Source: Qipengyuania nanhaisediminis
GTDB lineage: Bacteria > Pseudomonadota > Alphaproteobacteria > Sphingomonadales > Sphingomonadaceae
Assembly (NCBI RefSeq): GCF_900115585.1
Contig: NZ_FOWZ01000002.1
Location: 248,001-312,000 of the forward strand
Direction: 5' to 3'
DNA: 64,000 nucleotides
Shown here: piece after piece, positions 54,506 to 63,594 of the stretch
Position numbering within the stretch: the stretch's first letter is position 1
Layout of the letters: each line of letters opens with the position of its first letter
The notes under the pieces: model-generated
Databases searched by the model: none
Told to the model about the DNA's origin: nothing
Seen by the model: only the letters and a program-made list of their open reading frames with translations
Made by a program: the position numbers and the translations under genes

Positions 54506-56443
54506 ATGCTCACTTTTTTCCGGAATTTCTTTAAGACGAAGGTCGGCCTCGCCATCGCCCTCGCCTTTCTCGGCCTGATCGGCTTCGCCTTCGCCAGTAT
54601 GGATGTCTCCAGCACGGGCGCTTTCGGCGGCGTTGCAGGTGGTGATCGTGTTGCAGTTGTCGGTGACGAGAAAGTCTCCACCGCGGCGCTCAATGACGCG
54701 GCAAGCGAAGCGCTGCGCCGGGTGCGGGAGGAGAATCCGGATGCGACCATCCAGACCCTGCTGGCAGGCGACGGCCTCGACAATGTTCTTGGCGGCCTCA
54801 TCGACCGCTATGTGCTTATCGCGTGGGGCGAAGAAAACGGCCTGCGTGCAGGGCGAAACCTGGTCAACAGCGAGATCAGGCAGATCCCGGGAGCACGCGG
54901 CCCGAGCGGGAATTTCGAAGAAAGTGCCTACCAGGCGTTTCTCAGCGCGCAGAGCCTGACCGATGCGCAATTGCGCCAGCAGGTCCGCACGTCGCTGTTC
55001 TTCCGCCAATCGGTCATTCCGGCCACCTACGGAACGATTGTGCCGGATTCCATCGCCGAAACCTATGCGCGTACGTTCAAGGAACGCCGCCGCGGGTTCG
55101 TAGCGGCCATTCCCGCCGCCGCATTTGCGCCGACCGGCAACCCGACCGATGCGCAGCTTCGTGAATTCTATGCCGAAAACGGCCAGCGGTTCGTCCGTCC
55201 GGAACGCCGCAGTCTTCGCTATGCGAGCTTCGGTGCAGATGCGCTTGGCGAGACCATCGAGCCTAGCGATACCCAGATCCAGGAATATTTCCGCGAGAAT
55301 GCGGAAGACTACGCCGCCCGTGAAACCCGCAGCTTCACCCAGCTGATCGTCTCCACCCGCCAAGGAGCAGAGGCGATCGCGCAGCGCGTATCGTCGGGTC
55401 AGAGCTTTGCCGCTGCTGCTGCCGAGGCGGGTTTCCGCACAGCCCAGCTCGAGAACCAGGAGCGCGAAACCGTCCGTGAGCAGGCGAGTGCCGCAGTGGC
55501 GGACGCGTATTTCTCGGCTTCCGAAGGCGGTCTGACCGCTCCTGCCCGCAGCCCGCTCGGCTGGCATATCGCCCGCGTGGACGACGTGAACCAGGAAGCA
55601 GCAAAAAGCCTTGCTTCGGTCCGCGGCGAAATCGCTGACGTCTTGCGCGAACGTAATCGTCAGCGCGGTATCGCCGAGCTTGCGACCACGATCGAGGATC
55701 GCCTTGCGGACGGAGCCTCGCTGACGGCTGTTGCAGAGGAACTGGACCTTGAAATCCAGTCCACCCCCGCACTGACGGCGTCCGGCTTCGTTTACGGAAC
55801 GCAGCAGCGCGCGCCTGAAGCACTGCTTCCAACTCTCGATTTCGCTTTCCAGATCGATGAAGGCGAACCCGAGATCGCCGCACTTCCCGACGGCCAGAAT
55901 TTCATTGTCTACGAAGTTGCCACGATCACGCCTTCGGCAACCGCACCTCTGGCAGAAATTCGCGACAATGTGATCGCCGAATGGCGCAGGGTACGCGGCA
56001 ACGAAGGCGCGCGTGCTGCGGCAGACCGCGTCCTCAAGCGGGTAGAGGGTGGTGCCACTCTGGCAGCGGCCCTTTCCGCCGAAGACGTTGCACTTCCCAA
56101 TCCGGATGGTGTCAACATCACCCGCCAGGAAATCGCGCAGATGCGTAATGCGAGGGTACCCGCGCCGTTGGCACTCTTCTTCTCGATGGCAGAGGGCACC
56201 ACGAAGAAGCTTCAAGGCAGCCAGGACCAGGGCTGGTATATCGTCGCGCTCGATGACATCTCGCTCGGCGAGCTGGAGGAGAATGACCCGCTTATCGCGC
56301 AGGCTAAGGGCCAGATCTCGCAGGGTTGGGCGGCAGAGCTTTCGGAACAGATGATCGCCGCGATGCGCGCAGAAGTCGGTGTCGAGCGCAATCCCGATGC
56401 AATCGCGGCCGTGCGCCGTCAATTGCTCGGCGAACCGAACTGA
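54506..56443 (+). CDS. PpiD/SurA-like periplasmic peptidyl-prolyl isomerase
   Basis: A 645-residue membrane-anchored chaperone that helps fold exported proteins. The N-terminus MLTFFRNFFKTKVGLAIALA with one membrane helix leads into a SurA-N-like region, followed by a parvulin domain at about 250-370 (RSFTQLIVSTRQGAEAIAQR, SPLGWHIARVDDV). The layout matches PpiD. ATG 54506 is used. It lies 8 bases before trpE; this ppiD-trpE order is seen in other sphingomonads and suggests one transcript. Confidence 0.88.
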   Translation: MLTFFRNFFKTKVGLAIALAFLGLIGFAFASMDVSSTGAFGGVAGGDRVAVVGDEKVSTAALNDAASEALRRVREENPDATIQTLLAGDGLDNVLGGLIDRYVLIAWGEENGLRAGRNLVNSEIRQIPGARGPSGNFEESAYQAFLSAQSLTDAQLRQQVRTSLFFRQSVIPATYGTIVPDSIAETYARTFKERRRGFVAAIPAAAFAPTGNPTDAQLREFYAENGQRFVRPERRSLRYASFGADALGETIEPSDTQIQEYFRENAEDYAARETRSFTQLIVSTRQGAEAIAQRVSSGQSFAAAAAEAGFRTAQLENQERETVREQASAAVADAYFSASEGGLTAPARSPLGWHIARVDDVNQEAAKSLASVRGEIADVLRERNRQRGIAELATTIEDRLADGASLTAVAEELDLEIQSTPALTASGFVYGTQQRAPEALLPTLDFAFQIDEGEPEIAALPDGQNFIVYEVATITPSATAPLAEIRDNVIAEWRRVRGNEGARAAADRVLKRVEGGATLAAALSAEDVALPNPDGVNITRQEIAQMRNARVPAPLALFFSMAEGTTKKLQGSQDQGWYIVALDDISLGELEENDPLIAQAKGQISQGWAAELSEQMIAAMRAEVGVERNPDAIAAVRRQLLGEPN

Positions 56444-56451
56444 GACCGGTC

Positions 56452-57966
56452 TTGGCCAGGCATCTCGAGGGGGTCGAAAACGCTCGCGCTGAACTCGAGG
56501 CCGGGCGACCCTCGCTGGTTTGGCGCAAGGTCGTTGCCGATACGGTGACGCCGGTTGGTGCGGCGCTGAACCTGATGGAAGACGGTCGCGGCGACTTTCT
56601 CCTCGAATCCGTGGAAGGCGGGGAAGTCCGCGGGCGCTACAGCCTGCTCGGGCTCGACCCAGATCTTGTTTTCCGGGCCGAGGGCGCGAAGGCAGCGATC
56701 AATCGCGACTGGAAGCGGGACCGGAGCAGGTTCGACGATTGTGACACGTCGACTCTGGACGCGTTGCGCAGCCTGCTGGCGGAATGCCGCTTCGACGTCC
56801 CCGGAGAGCTGCCGCCAGCGCTCGCCTGCCTGGTCGGCTACTTCGGTTACGAGACGATCGGTCTCGTCGAGAAGCTTCCGCAGCCCAAGTCCGCACCGCT
56901 CGAAGTGCCGGATATGCTGTTCGTCCGTCCGACGCTCATCCTTGTTTTCGATAATCTGTCGGACCAACTGTTTTGTATCGCGCCCCTGTGGCCCGAGCAG
57001 ACCGGCGAGGACGATCCCGTCTCCCGCGCTGCGGACCGGATCGACACGGCTCTTGCGCGCCTCGGTGCGCCCGTTGCCCAACTTCGCGAGAACACATCCG
57101 CCCTTCCCGATATCGAACCGCAGTCAACGATGGCAGCGGACGATTATGAAGCGATGGTTGTGCGCGCCAAGGAATACATCGCGGCAGGCGACATCTTCCA
57201 GGTCGTATTGTCACAGCGATTCACCGCGCCTTTTCCGCTGCCGCCGATTGCTCTTTATCGCTCGCTGCGGCGGGTGAACCCTTCGCCGTTCCTCTATTTC
57301 CTGGACATGCCGGGCTTCGCGATCGTCGGGTCAAGTCCCGAAATCCTTGTACGCGTGCGCGATGACGAGGTTACGATCCGACCGATCGCCGGCACGCGGC
57401 CAAGGGGAGCGACAACAGCGCTCGACCGCGAGGCCGAGGCTTCGCTCCTTGCCGATCCTAAGGAACTGGCCGAACACCTCATGCTGCTCGATCTGGGCCG
57501 CAACGATGTGGGCCGTGTTGCGGAAAGCGGGACTGTGACCGTGACTGACAGCTATACTGTCGAGCGTTACAGCCATGTCATGCACATCGTCAGCAACGTA
57601 ACCGGAAAACTGGCCAGCAAGTTCGACGCGCTCGACGCCATGTTTGCAGGATTTCCCGCCGGAACGGTCAGCGGCGCGCCCAAGGTCCGTGCCTGCGAAA
57701 TCATTGCAGACCTCGAACCTGCCAAGCGCGGCGCATATGCCGGCGGTGTCGGCTACTTCGCACCCGACGGCACGCTCGACAGCTGCATCGTACTGAGGAC
57801 CGCAGTCATCCAGGACGGGACCATGCACGTCCAGGCCGGCGCGGGAATAGTGGCCGACAGCGATCCCCGCTACGAACAACGAGAATGCGAAGCCAAGGCA
57901 GGTGCGCTATTTGCAGCAGCACGCGATGCCATCCGCCTCGCCAAGGAACCCGGTTACGGTCAATGA
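56452..57966 (+). CDS. trpE: anthranilate synthase component I
   Basis: Makes anthranilate from chorismate with ammonia supplied by TrpG, the first step of tryptophan synthesis. The 504-residue chain has the N-terminal feedback-binding region and the chorismate-binding core (AGDIFQVVLSQRF, PIAGTRPRGATTALDREAEA, DLGRNDVGRV, GFPAGTVSGAPKVRACE). No ATG is available before the fold; the start is taken as TTG 56452, 8 bases after the ppiD stop. The end overlaps the next gene by 4 bases. Confidence 0.94.
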   Translation: MARHLEGVENARAELEAGRPSLVWRKVVADTVTPVGAALNLMEDGRGDFLLESVEGGEVRGRYSLLGLDPDLVFRAEGAKAAINRDWKRDRSRFDDCDTSTLDALRSLLAECRFDVPGELPPALACLVGYFGYETIGLVEKLPQPKSAPLEVPDMLFVRPTLILVFDNLSDQLFCIAPLWPEQTGEDDPVSRAADRIDTALARLGAPVAQLRENTSALPDIEPQSTMAADDYEAMVVRAKEYIAAGDIFQVVLSQRFTAPFPLPPIALYRSLRRVNPSPFLYFLDMPGFAIVGSSPEILVRVRDDEVTIRPIAGTRPRGATTALDREAEASLLADPKELAEHLMLLDLGRNDVGRVAESGTVTVTDSYTVERYSHVMHIVSNVTGKLASKFDALDAMFAGFPAGTVSGAPKVRACEIIADLEPAKRGAYAGGVGYFAPDGTLDSCIVLRTAVIQDGTMHVQAGAGIVADSDPRYEQRECEAKAGALFAAARDAIRLAKEPGYGQ

Positions 57967-58814
57967 AATATCTTCTGGTCGCACTTCCAGCCCTGATCCT
58001 TTCCTCTTGCGAACCGCCGCCGGCAGGTGAGCCGGTAACGCGTACGCGTATCGACGGTCAGCCCGGAGCGTCGCCCGCTGCGACTGCCTCTCCGTCCGAA
58101 GCGCCTTCCGTTGCATCGGAAGTCGAAAGCGCGTGCCGTTCGATCATCTTCGAAGACACCTCGCTTACGCATTGCCTCGCGGTGCCGTCGCGTCACCGGA
58201 TTGCCATGACGCTTGGGCCTGACGGTGGAGAACCCTATCGCAGCCTGACGGCCTACTCCCGGTCTCGAGGGGCCGACGGGCTCGCCTTCGCGATGAATGC
58301 GGGAATGTTTGGCGATGACGGCAGGCCGATCGGCTACTTCGTCGTCAATTCGCAGCGTCTCAAGACCCTCAATACGGCGGACGGGGAAGGCAACTTCCAC
58401 ATGAAGCCGAACGGGGTCTTCTTCGGTAGCGGCGACAAGTGGGAAATCCGCACGACCGAGGATTTTCTCGCCAATGTGTCCGACCGCCCCGAATTCGGCA
58501 CCCAATCCGGGCCGATGCTGGTCATCGATGGCAAGATACATCCCGAAATTACCCAGAACGGACCGTCGCGCTACGTTCGCAATGGCGTCGGCGTCGACGA
58601 ACGGGGGCGCGCGCACTTCGTGATTTCCAACGCCCCGCTTTCGTTCGGGAAGCTGGCCCGCTTCTTCAAGGACGAACTCAACGCAACCAACGCGCTGTTC
58701 CTGGACGGAAACGTCTCGGCACTGTGGAACCCCGCGACGGATCGGCTCGATACCGGCGCTCCGATCGGTCCCATCGTGCTGGTCGAGAGAAAGGATATTC
58801 CCGATGAGGAATGA
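57963..58814 (+). CDS. lipoprotein with phosphodiester-glycosidase (DUF2233/NAGPA) domain
   Basis: A 283-residue exported lipoprotein. The signal sequence MKYLLVALPALILSSC ends in a lipobox (L-S-S-C, Cys16), followed by a Pro/Ala/Ser-rich linker. Residues 90-280 form the DUF2233 fold (GLAFAMNAGMFGDDGRPIGY, KPNGVFFG, GTQSGPMLVIDG, NALFLDGNVSALW). Relatives remove sugars linked through phosphodiesters; the substrate here is unknown. ATG 57963 overlaps the trpE stop (ATGA) and the end overlaps pip by 11 bases. Confidence 0.85.
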   Translation: MKYLLVALPALILSSCEPPPAGEPVTRTRIDGQPGASPAATASPSEAPSVASEVESACRSIIFEDTSLTHCLAVPSRHRIAMTLGPDGGEPYRSLTAYSRSRGADGLAFAMNAGMFGDDGRPIGYFVVNSQRLKTLNTADGEGNFHMKPNGVFFGSGDKWEIRTTEDFLANVSDRPEFGTQSGPMLVIDGKIHPEITQNGPSRYVRNGVGVDERGRAHFVISNAPLSFGKLARFFKDELNATNALFLDGNVSALWNPATDRLDTGAPIGPIVLVERKDIPDEE

Positions 58815-59766
58815 TCTGCGGACGCTCTATCCCGAGATCGAGCCCTACGAGACCGGCATGCTCGACGTGGGCGAAGGCCATTCGCTCTATTATGAGCGCG
58901 TCGGCACACCGGGGGCGAAGCCTGCGGTATTCCTCCACGGTGGACCGGGCGGCGGGATGAGTCCCGACCATCGGCGCCAGTGGGACCCGGAACTTTACGA
59001 CGTCTTGCTGTTCGACCAGCGCGGCTGCGGAAAGTCACTTCCCTTCGCCGAGATCGAAAACAACGATACCTGGCGGATCGTCGAGGACATCGAGCGCCTG
59101 CGCGAAATGTGCGGCCACGAGAAATGGCAGGCATTCGGTGGCAGCTGGGGTTCTACGCTGGCGCTCGCCTATGCGCAGAAGTACCCCGAGCGGGTTAGCG
59201 AACTTGTCCTGCGCGGCGTTTTCCTTGCCCGTGCGCAGGAAAAGAGCTGGCTGTACAGTTACGGCGCGAGCCAGATCATGGCGGAAGCCTGGGACGATTT
59301 CATCTCCATCATCCCCGAGGACGAACGCGAAGACCTGGTCAAAGCCTATTACGCACGCCTGACCAGCGAAGACGAAGAAACCCGTCTCACCGCGGCGAAA
59401 GCATGGTCGATCTGGGAAGGACAGGTGGCAACGCTGCTTCCCAACGAAGACCTGCTGGAAAGCTTTGCCGATGCTTCCAAGGCGCTGCCCTTCGCACGTA
59501 TTTGTGCGCGCTACTTCCTCAATGACTTCTACCTCGAAGAAGCGCAGCTGCTCCGCGATCTCGGCAAGATTGCCGGGATACCGGGCATCATCGTGCAAGG
59601 GCGTCACGACATCTGTACCCCGCCGACCAGCGCCTGGGCACTCAAGAAAGCGTGGCCCGAAGCCAAGCTGCACATTGTCCACGATGCCGGTCACAGCGCG
59701 AGCGAGCCGGGCATAGTCGACGGGCTCGTGCGCGCGACCGACGAACTGGCCGGCAAGCAGGCCTGA
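58804..59766 (+). CDS. pip: proline iminopeptidase
   Basis: Removes N-terminal proline from peptides. The 320-residue alpha/beta hydrolase has HGGPGGGMSPDHRRQWDP, DQRGCGKSLP, nucleophile Ser in GGSWGSTLALAYA and catalytic His in HDAGHSASEPG; these are signatures of peptidase family S33. It overlaps the lipoprotein gene by 11 bases and lies about 60 bases before trpG. Confidence 0.92.
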   Translation: MRNDLRTLYPEIEPYETGMLDVGEGHSLYYERVGTPGAKPAVFLHGGPGGGMSPDHRRQWDPELYDVLLFDQRGCGKSLPFAEIENNDTWRIVEDIERLREMCGHEKWQAFGGSWGSTLALAYAQKYPERVSELVLRGVFLARAQEKSWLYSYGASQIMAEAWDDFISIIPEDEREDLVKAYYARLTSEDEETRLTAAKAWSIWEGQVATLLPNEDLLESFADASKALPFARICARYFLNDFYLEEAQLLRDLGKIAGIPGIIVQGRHDICTPPTSAWALKKAWPEAKLHIVHDAGHSASEPGIVDGLVRATDELAGKQA

Positions 59767-59825
59767 CGCCGCGCGACGCAAAGCTTGCTTGAAACCCGTC
59801 GCCTGCCCAGCCATTGACGAGCCGA

Positions 59826-60440
59826 ATGACCGAAAACCGCTCTATCCTCGTCGTCGACAATTACGACAGCTTCACCTTCAATCTCGTCCATTACCTTATG
59901 GAGCTGGGGGCCGAGGTCGAAGTCGTTCGCAATGATGCGATCACCGCTGCCCAGGCGCTGGATAGCGGTGCTGCCGGTTTCCTGATTTCGCCGGGCCCGT
60001 GCACCCCGAACGAGGCGGGCGTGAGCCTCGATCTCGTCGCTGCTGCGGCCGATGCGGGAAAACCCCTCCTCGGGGTGTGCCTCGGGCATCAGGCCATCGG
60101 TCAGCATTTCGGCGGCAAGGTCGTTCGCGGCGGCTTGATGCATGGCAAGACCAGCCCGGTCACGCACGACGCTACAGGTGTTTTCGAAGGTCTGCCCTCG
60201 CCCTTCCTCGCGACCCGTTATCACTCGCTCGTGGTAGAAGACATTCCCGACACCCTGCTAGCGAATGCGCATAGCGAAACCCCGGGCCTCGACGGGATCA
60301 GCGTGATGGGTTTCCGCCACCGCGAGCTCCCCATTCACGGCGTCCAGTTCCACCCTGAAAGCATTGCGACGGAGCACGGCCATGCCTTGCTCGCGAACTT
60401 CCTCAAGATTTGCGGTATTCCCGCCAAGGTTCCGGCATGA
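59826..60440 (+). CDS. trpG: anthranilate synthase component II (glutamine amidotransferase)
   Basis: Supplies ammonia from glutamine to TrpE. The 204-residue class I amidotransferase starts with [18 protein letters not shown], and has Cys in [12 protein letters not shown] and His/Glu in [17 protein letters not shown] 59826 is preferred over TTG 59814. Its stop overlaps trpD by 4 bases (ATGA). Confidence 0.95.
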   Translation: MTENRSILVVDNYDSFTFNLVHYLMELGAEVEVVRNDAITAAQALDSGAAGFLISPGPCTPNEAGVSLDLVAAAADAGKPLLGVCLGHQAIGQHFGGKVVRGGLMHGKTSPVTHDATGVFEGLPSPFLATRYHSLVVEDIPDTLLANAHSETPGLDGISVMGFRHRELPIHGVQFHPESIATEHGHALLANFLKICGIPAKVPA

Positions 60441-61429
60441 AACAGCTCCCCTCTGCAGATACCCATCTCGATGCGGCACAGTCCGAAGAGGTTTTCGGCT
60501 GGATCCTCGATGGCGAAACCAGCGACGACGAGATCGCTCGCTTTCTCGTAGATATGTCCGCGCGGAGCGAGACGGCGGAGGAAATCGCAGGCGCGGCCCG
60601 TGCGTTGCGTGCCCGCCTGATCCCGATCGAAGCGCCCGAAGGCACTGTCGACTGCTGCGGCACCGGCGGTGACGGCCACCACACGCTGAATGTCTCGACC
60701 GCGGTCAGCTTGGTCGTCGCTTCCTGCGGCGTGCCCGTCGCCAAGCATGGCAATCGCGCCGCAAGTTCCAAGTCCGGCGCAGCCGATACGCTGGAAGCTC
60801 TCGGCCTCGACATGGATGCAGTCGGCCGCACCGCCGAGAAGACGCTTGAGAAACTCGGCATCTGCTTCCTGTTCGCGAAGAACCACCACCCGGCGATGGG
60901 GCGTATCCAGCCCATCCGCCAAAAGCTGGGTGTACGCACGATCTTCAACCTGATGGGACCGCTGTCCAATCCGGCTGGCGTTAAGCGCCAACTTATCGGC
61001 ATCGCCCGTCCAGCCTATGTCCCGATCTATGCGCGCGCAAAGGCCACTCTCGGCACCGAGCGCAGCTTTATCGTGTCCGGAGACGAAGGCCTCGACGAAC
61101 TCTCGCTCGCCGGCGGTAACGAACTTGCCGATGTGCGCGACCATGATTTCGAAATGCGCCGCGTCGTCGCAGTTCAGGCCAACCTCGCCCATGCCCCGGT
61201 CGAAGCCATCCGTGGAGGCGATCCGCTGCATAATGCGAAAGCCCTGGAAGCGCTTCTCTTCGGGACCCCCGGAGCATATCGCGACGCGGTTCTCTTCAAT
61301 GCCGCCGCTACCCTGATCGTGGCGGGGAAATCGGACGACTGGACCGAAGCTGCCGAAATGGCGGCCGAGGCCATCGACAGCGGTCGTGCGCGCAAGCTGC
61401 TGACCGACTGGATCGAGCTCGCCCAATGA
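60437..61429 (+). CDS. trpD: anthranilate phosphoribosyltransferase
   Basis: Joins anthranilate and PRPP. The 330-residue protein has the PRPP loop [40 protein letters not shown] and [17 protein letters not shown] 60437 overlaps the trpG stop, and its own stop overlaps trpC, both by 4 bases. The frame is open slightly upstream (60410) but the overlap start fits the operon. Confidence 0.96.
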   Translation: MKQLPSADTHLDAAQSEEVFGWILDGETSDDEIARFLVDMSARSETAEEIAGAARALRARLIPIEAPEGTVDCCGTGGDGHHTLNVSTAVSLVVASCGVPVAKHGNRAASSKSGAADTLEALGLDMDAVGRTAEKTLEKLGICFLFAKNHHPAMGRIQPIRQKLGVRTIFNLMGPLSNPAGVKRQLIGIARPAYVPIYARAKATLGTERSFIVSGDEGLDELSLAGGNELADVRDHDFEMRRVVAVQANLAHAPVEAIRGGDPLHNAKALEALLFGTPGAYRDAVLFNAAATLIVAGKSDDWTEAAEMAAEAIDSGRARKLLTDWIELAQ

Positions 61430-62229
61430 ACAAGCTCGACGAAATCTGCGCCACCAAGCGACTGGAGGTGGCGGATCGCCGCAAGGCCGCCTCGCTCGAC
61501 GATCTGGACAAGAGTGCACGCGAGCGGAGCGAACCGCGCGGGTTCATGAGAGCTCTCGAAACGGCCCAGCAAACCGGCTTCGGCCTGATCGCGGAGATCA
61601 AGAAAGCTTCGCCGTCCAAGGGCCTGATACGTGCCGATTTTTCTCCTGCGGATCACGCCCGTGCATACGCCTCCGGCGGGGCAAGCTGCCTGTCGGTCCT
61701 TACCGATGCGCCCTATTTCCAGGGCCACGAAGACTACCTGATCGAAGCGCGCGCAGCCTGCGACCTGCCTGTGCTCCGCAAGGATTTCATGGTCGACCCT
61801 TGGCAAGTCGCCGAGGCCCGCGCACTCGGAGCCGACGCCATCCTCATCATCGTGGCTGCGCTGGAAAACGGCCAGATGGAAGAAATCGAAGCTGCGGCAA
61901 TCGAGCGCGGCATGGATGTTCTGGTCGAAGTACATGACGAGGAAGAGCTCGCCCGTGCCGCTCGCCTCCAGTCGCGCCTGCTCGGCGTGAACAACCGCAA
62001 TTTGAAGACCTTCGAGACTGATCTCGCGACCACCGAACGGCTGGCGTCATTGGCGCCTCAGGACGCCTTGCTTGTCGGTGAAAGCGGCATTTTCACGCAT
62101 GACGACTGCCTGCGACTGGCCCAAGCGGGCGTAAAGAGCTTCCTCGTTGGAGAAAGCCTCATGAGACAAGCCGATGTGGAATTGGCTACTCGGCGCCTGT
62201 TACATGGCGAACAAGCGGCAAAGGCATGA
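61426..62229 (+). CDS. trpC: indole-3-glycerol-phosphate synthase
   Basis: Closes the indole ring in tryptophan synthesis. The 267-residue TIM barrel has [19 protein letters not shown] with the catalytic Lys, [36 protein letters not shown] and [12 protein letters not shown]. Overlaps trpD and moaC by 4 bases each. trpF, trpB and trpA are not in the window, so the pathway genes are split. Confidence 0.96.
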   Translation: MNKLDEICATKRLEVADRRKAASLDDLDKSARERSEPRGFMRALETAQQTGFGLIAEIKKASPSKGLIRADFSPADHARAYASGGASCLSVLTDAPYFQGHEDYLIEARAACDLPVLRKDFMVDPWQVAEARALGADAILIIVAALENGQMEEIEAAAIERGMDVLVEVHDEEELARAARLQSRLLGVNNRNLKTFETDLATTERLASLAPQDALLVGESGIFTHDDCLRLAQAGVKSFLVGESLMRQADVELATRRLLHGEQAAKA

Positions 62230-62699
62230 GCAAGCTTACCCATCTCGATGACGACGGCGCGGCCCACATGGTCGACGTATCGGACAAGCAGGTGACGCGG
62301 CGTTCCGCGACAGCCGAAGGCCGTATCCTCATGACAACCGAAGCCCTTGCAGCGATCACGCAAGGCGATCTGCCCAAGGGTGACGCAATCGCCGCCGCCC
62401 GCATTGCGGGTATCATGGCGGCGAAGAAGACCGGTGAGTTGATCCCGCTGTGCCACACGCTGGGTCTCGAAGCTGTGTCGATCGAGTTCCACCCTGAAGA
62501 CGAAGGCATACGGGTCGTTGCTACAGCCTCGCTTAGCGGAAAGACCGGAGTGGAGATGGAGGCGCTGACCGCCGCGAGCGTCGCCTTGCTCACCCTATAC
62601 GACATGGGCAAGGCGCTCGATAAGGGAATGCGGATCGACGGCATCCGCCTGATCGCCAAGACCGGTGGCAAATCCGGCGACTGGCACGCCCGGGACTGA
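62226..62699 (+). CDS. moaC: cyclic pyranopterin monophosphate synthase MoaC
   Basis: Acts with MoaA in the first step of molybdenum cofactor synthesis. The 157-residue protein shows [37 protein letters not shown] and the C-terminal [20 protein letters not shown]. It overlaps trpC by 4 bases; trpC-moaC linkage is common in alphaproteobacteria. No moeA follows here; lexA comes next with its own promoter. Confidence 0.96.
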   Translation: MSKLTHLDDDGAAHMVDVSDKQVTRRSATAEGRILMTTEALAAITQGDLPKGDAIAAARIAGIMAAKKTGELIPLCHTLGLEAVSIEFHPEDEGIRVVATASLSGKTGVEMEALTAASVALLTLYDMGKALDKGMRIDGIRLIAKTGGKSGDWHARD

Positions 62700-62748
62700 A
62701 ACGGGAACGGTTGTTCCGCTGCAATCACCTCCGAAATGGCTGAATTGC

Positions 62749-62805
62749 TTGACTTGCGAAAATTGGTTGCCTAATTGTTCCACATTCGTTCACAAGGTTG
62801 TGAAC
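62749..62805 (+). promoter_or_regulatory. lexA promoter with SOS box and adjoining palindrome
   Basis: TTGACT (62749-62754) and TAATTG (62772-62777), 17 bases apart, form a strong sigma-70 promoter. The alphaproteobacterial SOS box GTTC-N7-GTTC lies at 62777-62791, directly on the transcription start. GTTCACAAGGTTGTGAAC (62788-62805), a perfect 8-base inverted repeat, shares its first GTTC with the box and could be a second binding site. Confidence 0.85.
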
Positions 62806-62824
62806 AGGAATATGGGAGTGACCT

Positions 62825-63529
62825 ATGCTGACCGCAAAGCAGCATGAACTGATCCGCTTCATCCAGCAAAAGCTGGAAGACACCGGTATTTCGCCTTCGT
62901 TCGAAGAGATGAAGGAAGCCCTCGATCTCAAGAGCAAGTCTGGCGTTCACCGGCTGATCTCGGCCCTGGAAGAACGCGGTTTTATTCGGCGCTTGCCGAA
63001 CCGTGCGCGCGCCCTGGAAGTCATCAAGCTGCCCGAAGACGCGGTGACAGGATCGAATGCTCCCGCACCCTCGCCCGCTCCCGCGGCGAACGACTCTATT
63101 CTCGCGGCCCACGCCGCAAAGACAGTGGCGCCCTCACCTGCGAACGATATCATCGAAGTTCCGCTGCACGGCCGGATCGCGGCCGGCGCCCCGATCGAAG
63201 CGATTGAAGGCCAGTCGAGCATGCCGGTACCCGCAGCACTGCTCGGACCGGGCGATCACTACGCGCTGGAAGTGTCGGGCGACTCGATGATCGAAGCGGG
63301 TATCTTCGATGGCGACTTTGCCCTCGTCCGCAGGGCCGATTCGGCCCGCGACGGGGAAATCGTCGTGGCACTGGTCGATAACGAGGAAGCCACTCTCAAG
63401 TACCTGCGCAAAGAAGGACCGATGATCCGCTTGGATCCGGCCAATGGAGCCTACGACCCGCAAGTCTACGAAGCGAACCGTGTGCAGGTTCAGGGCAAGC
63501 TGGCAGGCCTCCTGCGTCGCTACCACTGA
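62825..63529 (+). CDS. lexA: SOS repressor LexA
   Basis: Represses DNA-damage genes and cuts itself when RecA is active. The winged HTH is residues 1-65 ([39 protein letters not shown]). A long Ala/Pro linker (75-105) precedes the protease domain, with cleavage site Ala120-Gly121 in [10 protein letters not shown], Ser154 in SGDSMIEAG and Lys192 in [10 protein letters not shown]. Total 234 residues. GGGAG precedes the ATG. Its own SOS box indicates autoregulation. Confidence 0.97.
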   Translation: MLTAKQHELIRFIQQKLEDTGISPSFEEMKEALDLKSKSGVHRLISALEERGFIRRLPNRARALEVIKLPEDAVTGSNAPAPSPAPAANDSILAAHAAKTVAPSPANDIIEVPLHGRIAAGAPIEAIEGQSSMPVPAALLGPGDHYALEVSGDSMIEAGIFDGDFALVRRADSARDGEIVVALVDNEEATLKYLRKEGPMIRLDPANGAYDPQVYEANRVQVQGKLAGLLRRYH

Positions 63530-63553
63530 GACCCATCTATAATTTGAATTTTT

Positions 63554-63588
63554 GAAAGGGCGTCCAGCAAGGCGCCCTTTCTCTTTGG
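63554..63588 (+). terminator. rho-independent terminator of lexA
   Basis: GAAAGGGCG (63554-63562) pairs perfectly with CGCCCTTTC (63573-63581), followed by TCTTT. It lies 25 bases after the lexA stop. Confidence 0.75.
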
Positions 63589-63594
63589 GTTTCG

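Noticed and set aside
54410-54578. Short frame behind GGGGAGG in the gap between tpiA and the PpiD-like gene
   Set aside because: Good ribosome site but an Arg/Ser-rich low-complexity product that overlaps the PpiD-like start; no support.
53912-56422. 836-codon open frame on the minus strand opposite the PpiD-like gene
   Set aside because: It lies antisense to a gene with clear domains, has no recognisable motif, and such long shadows are usual in GC-rich DNA.
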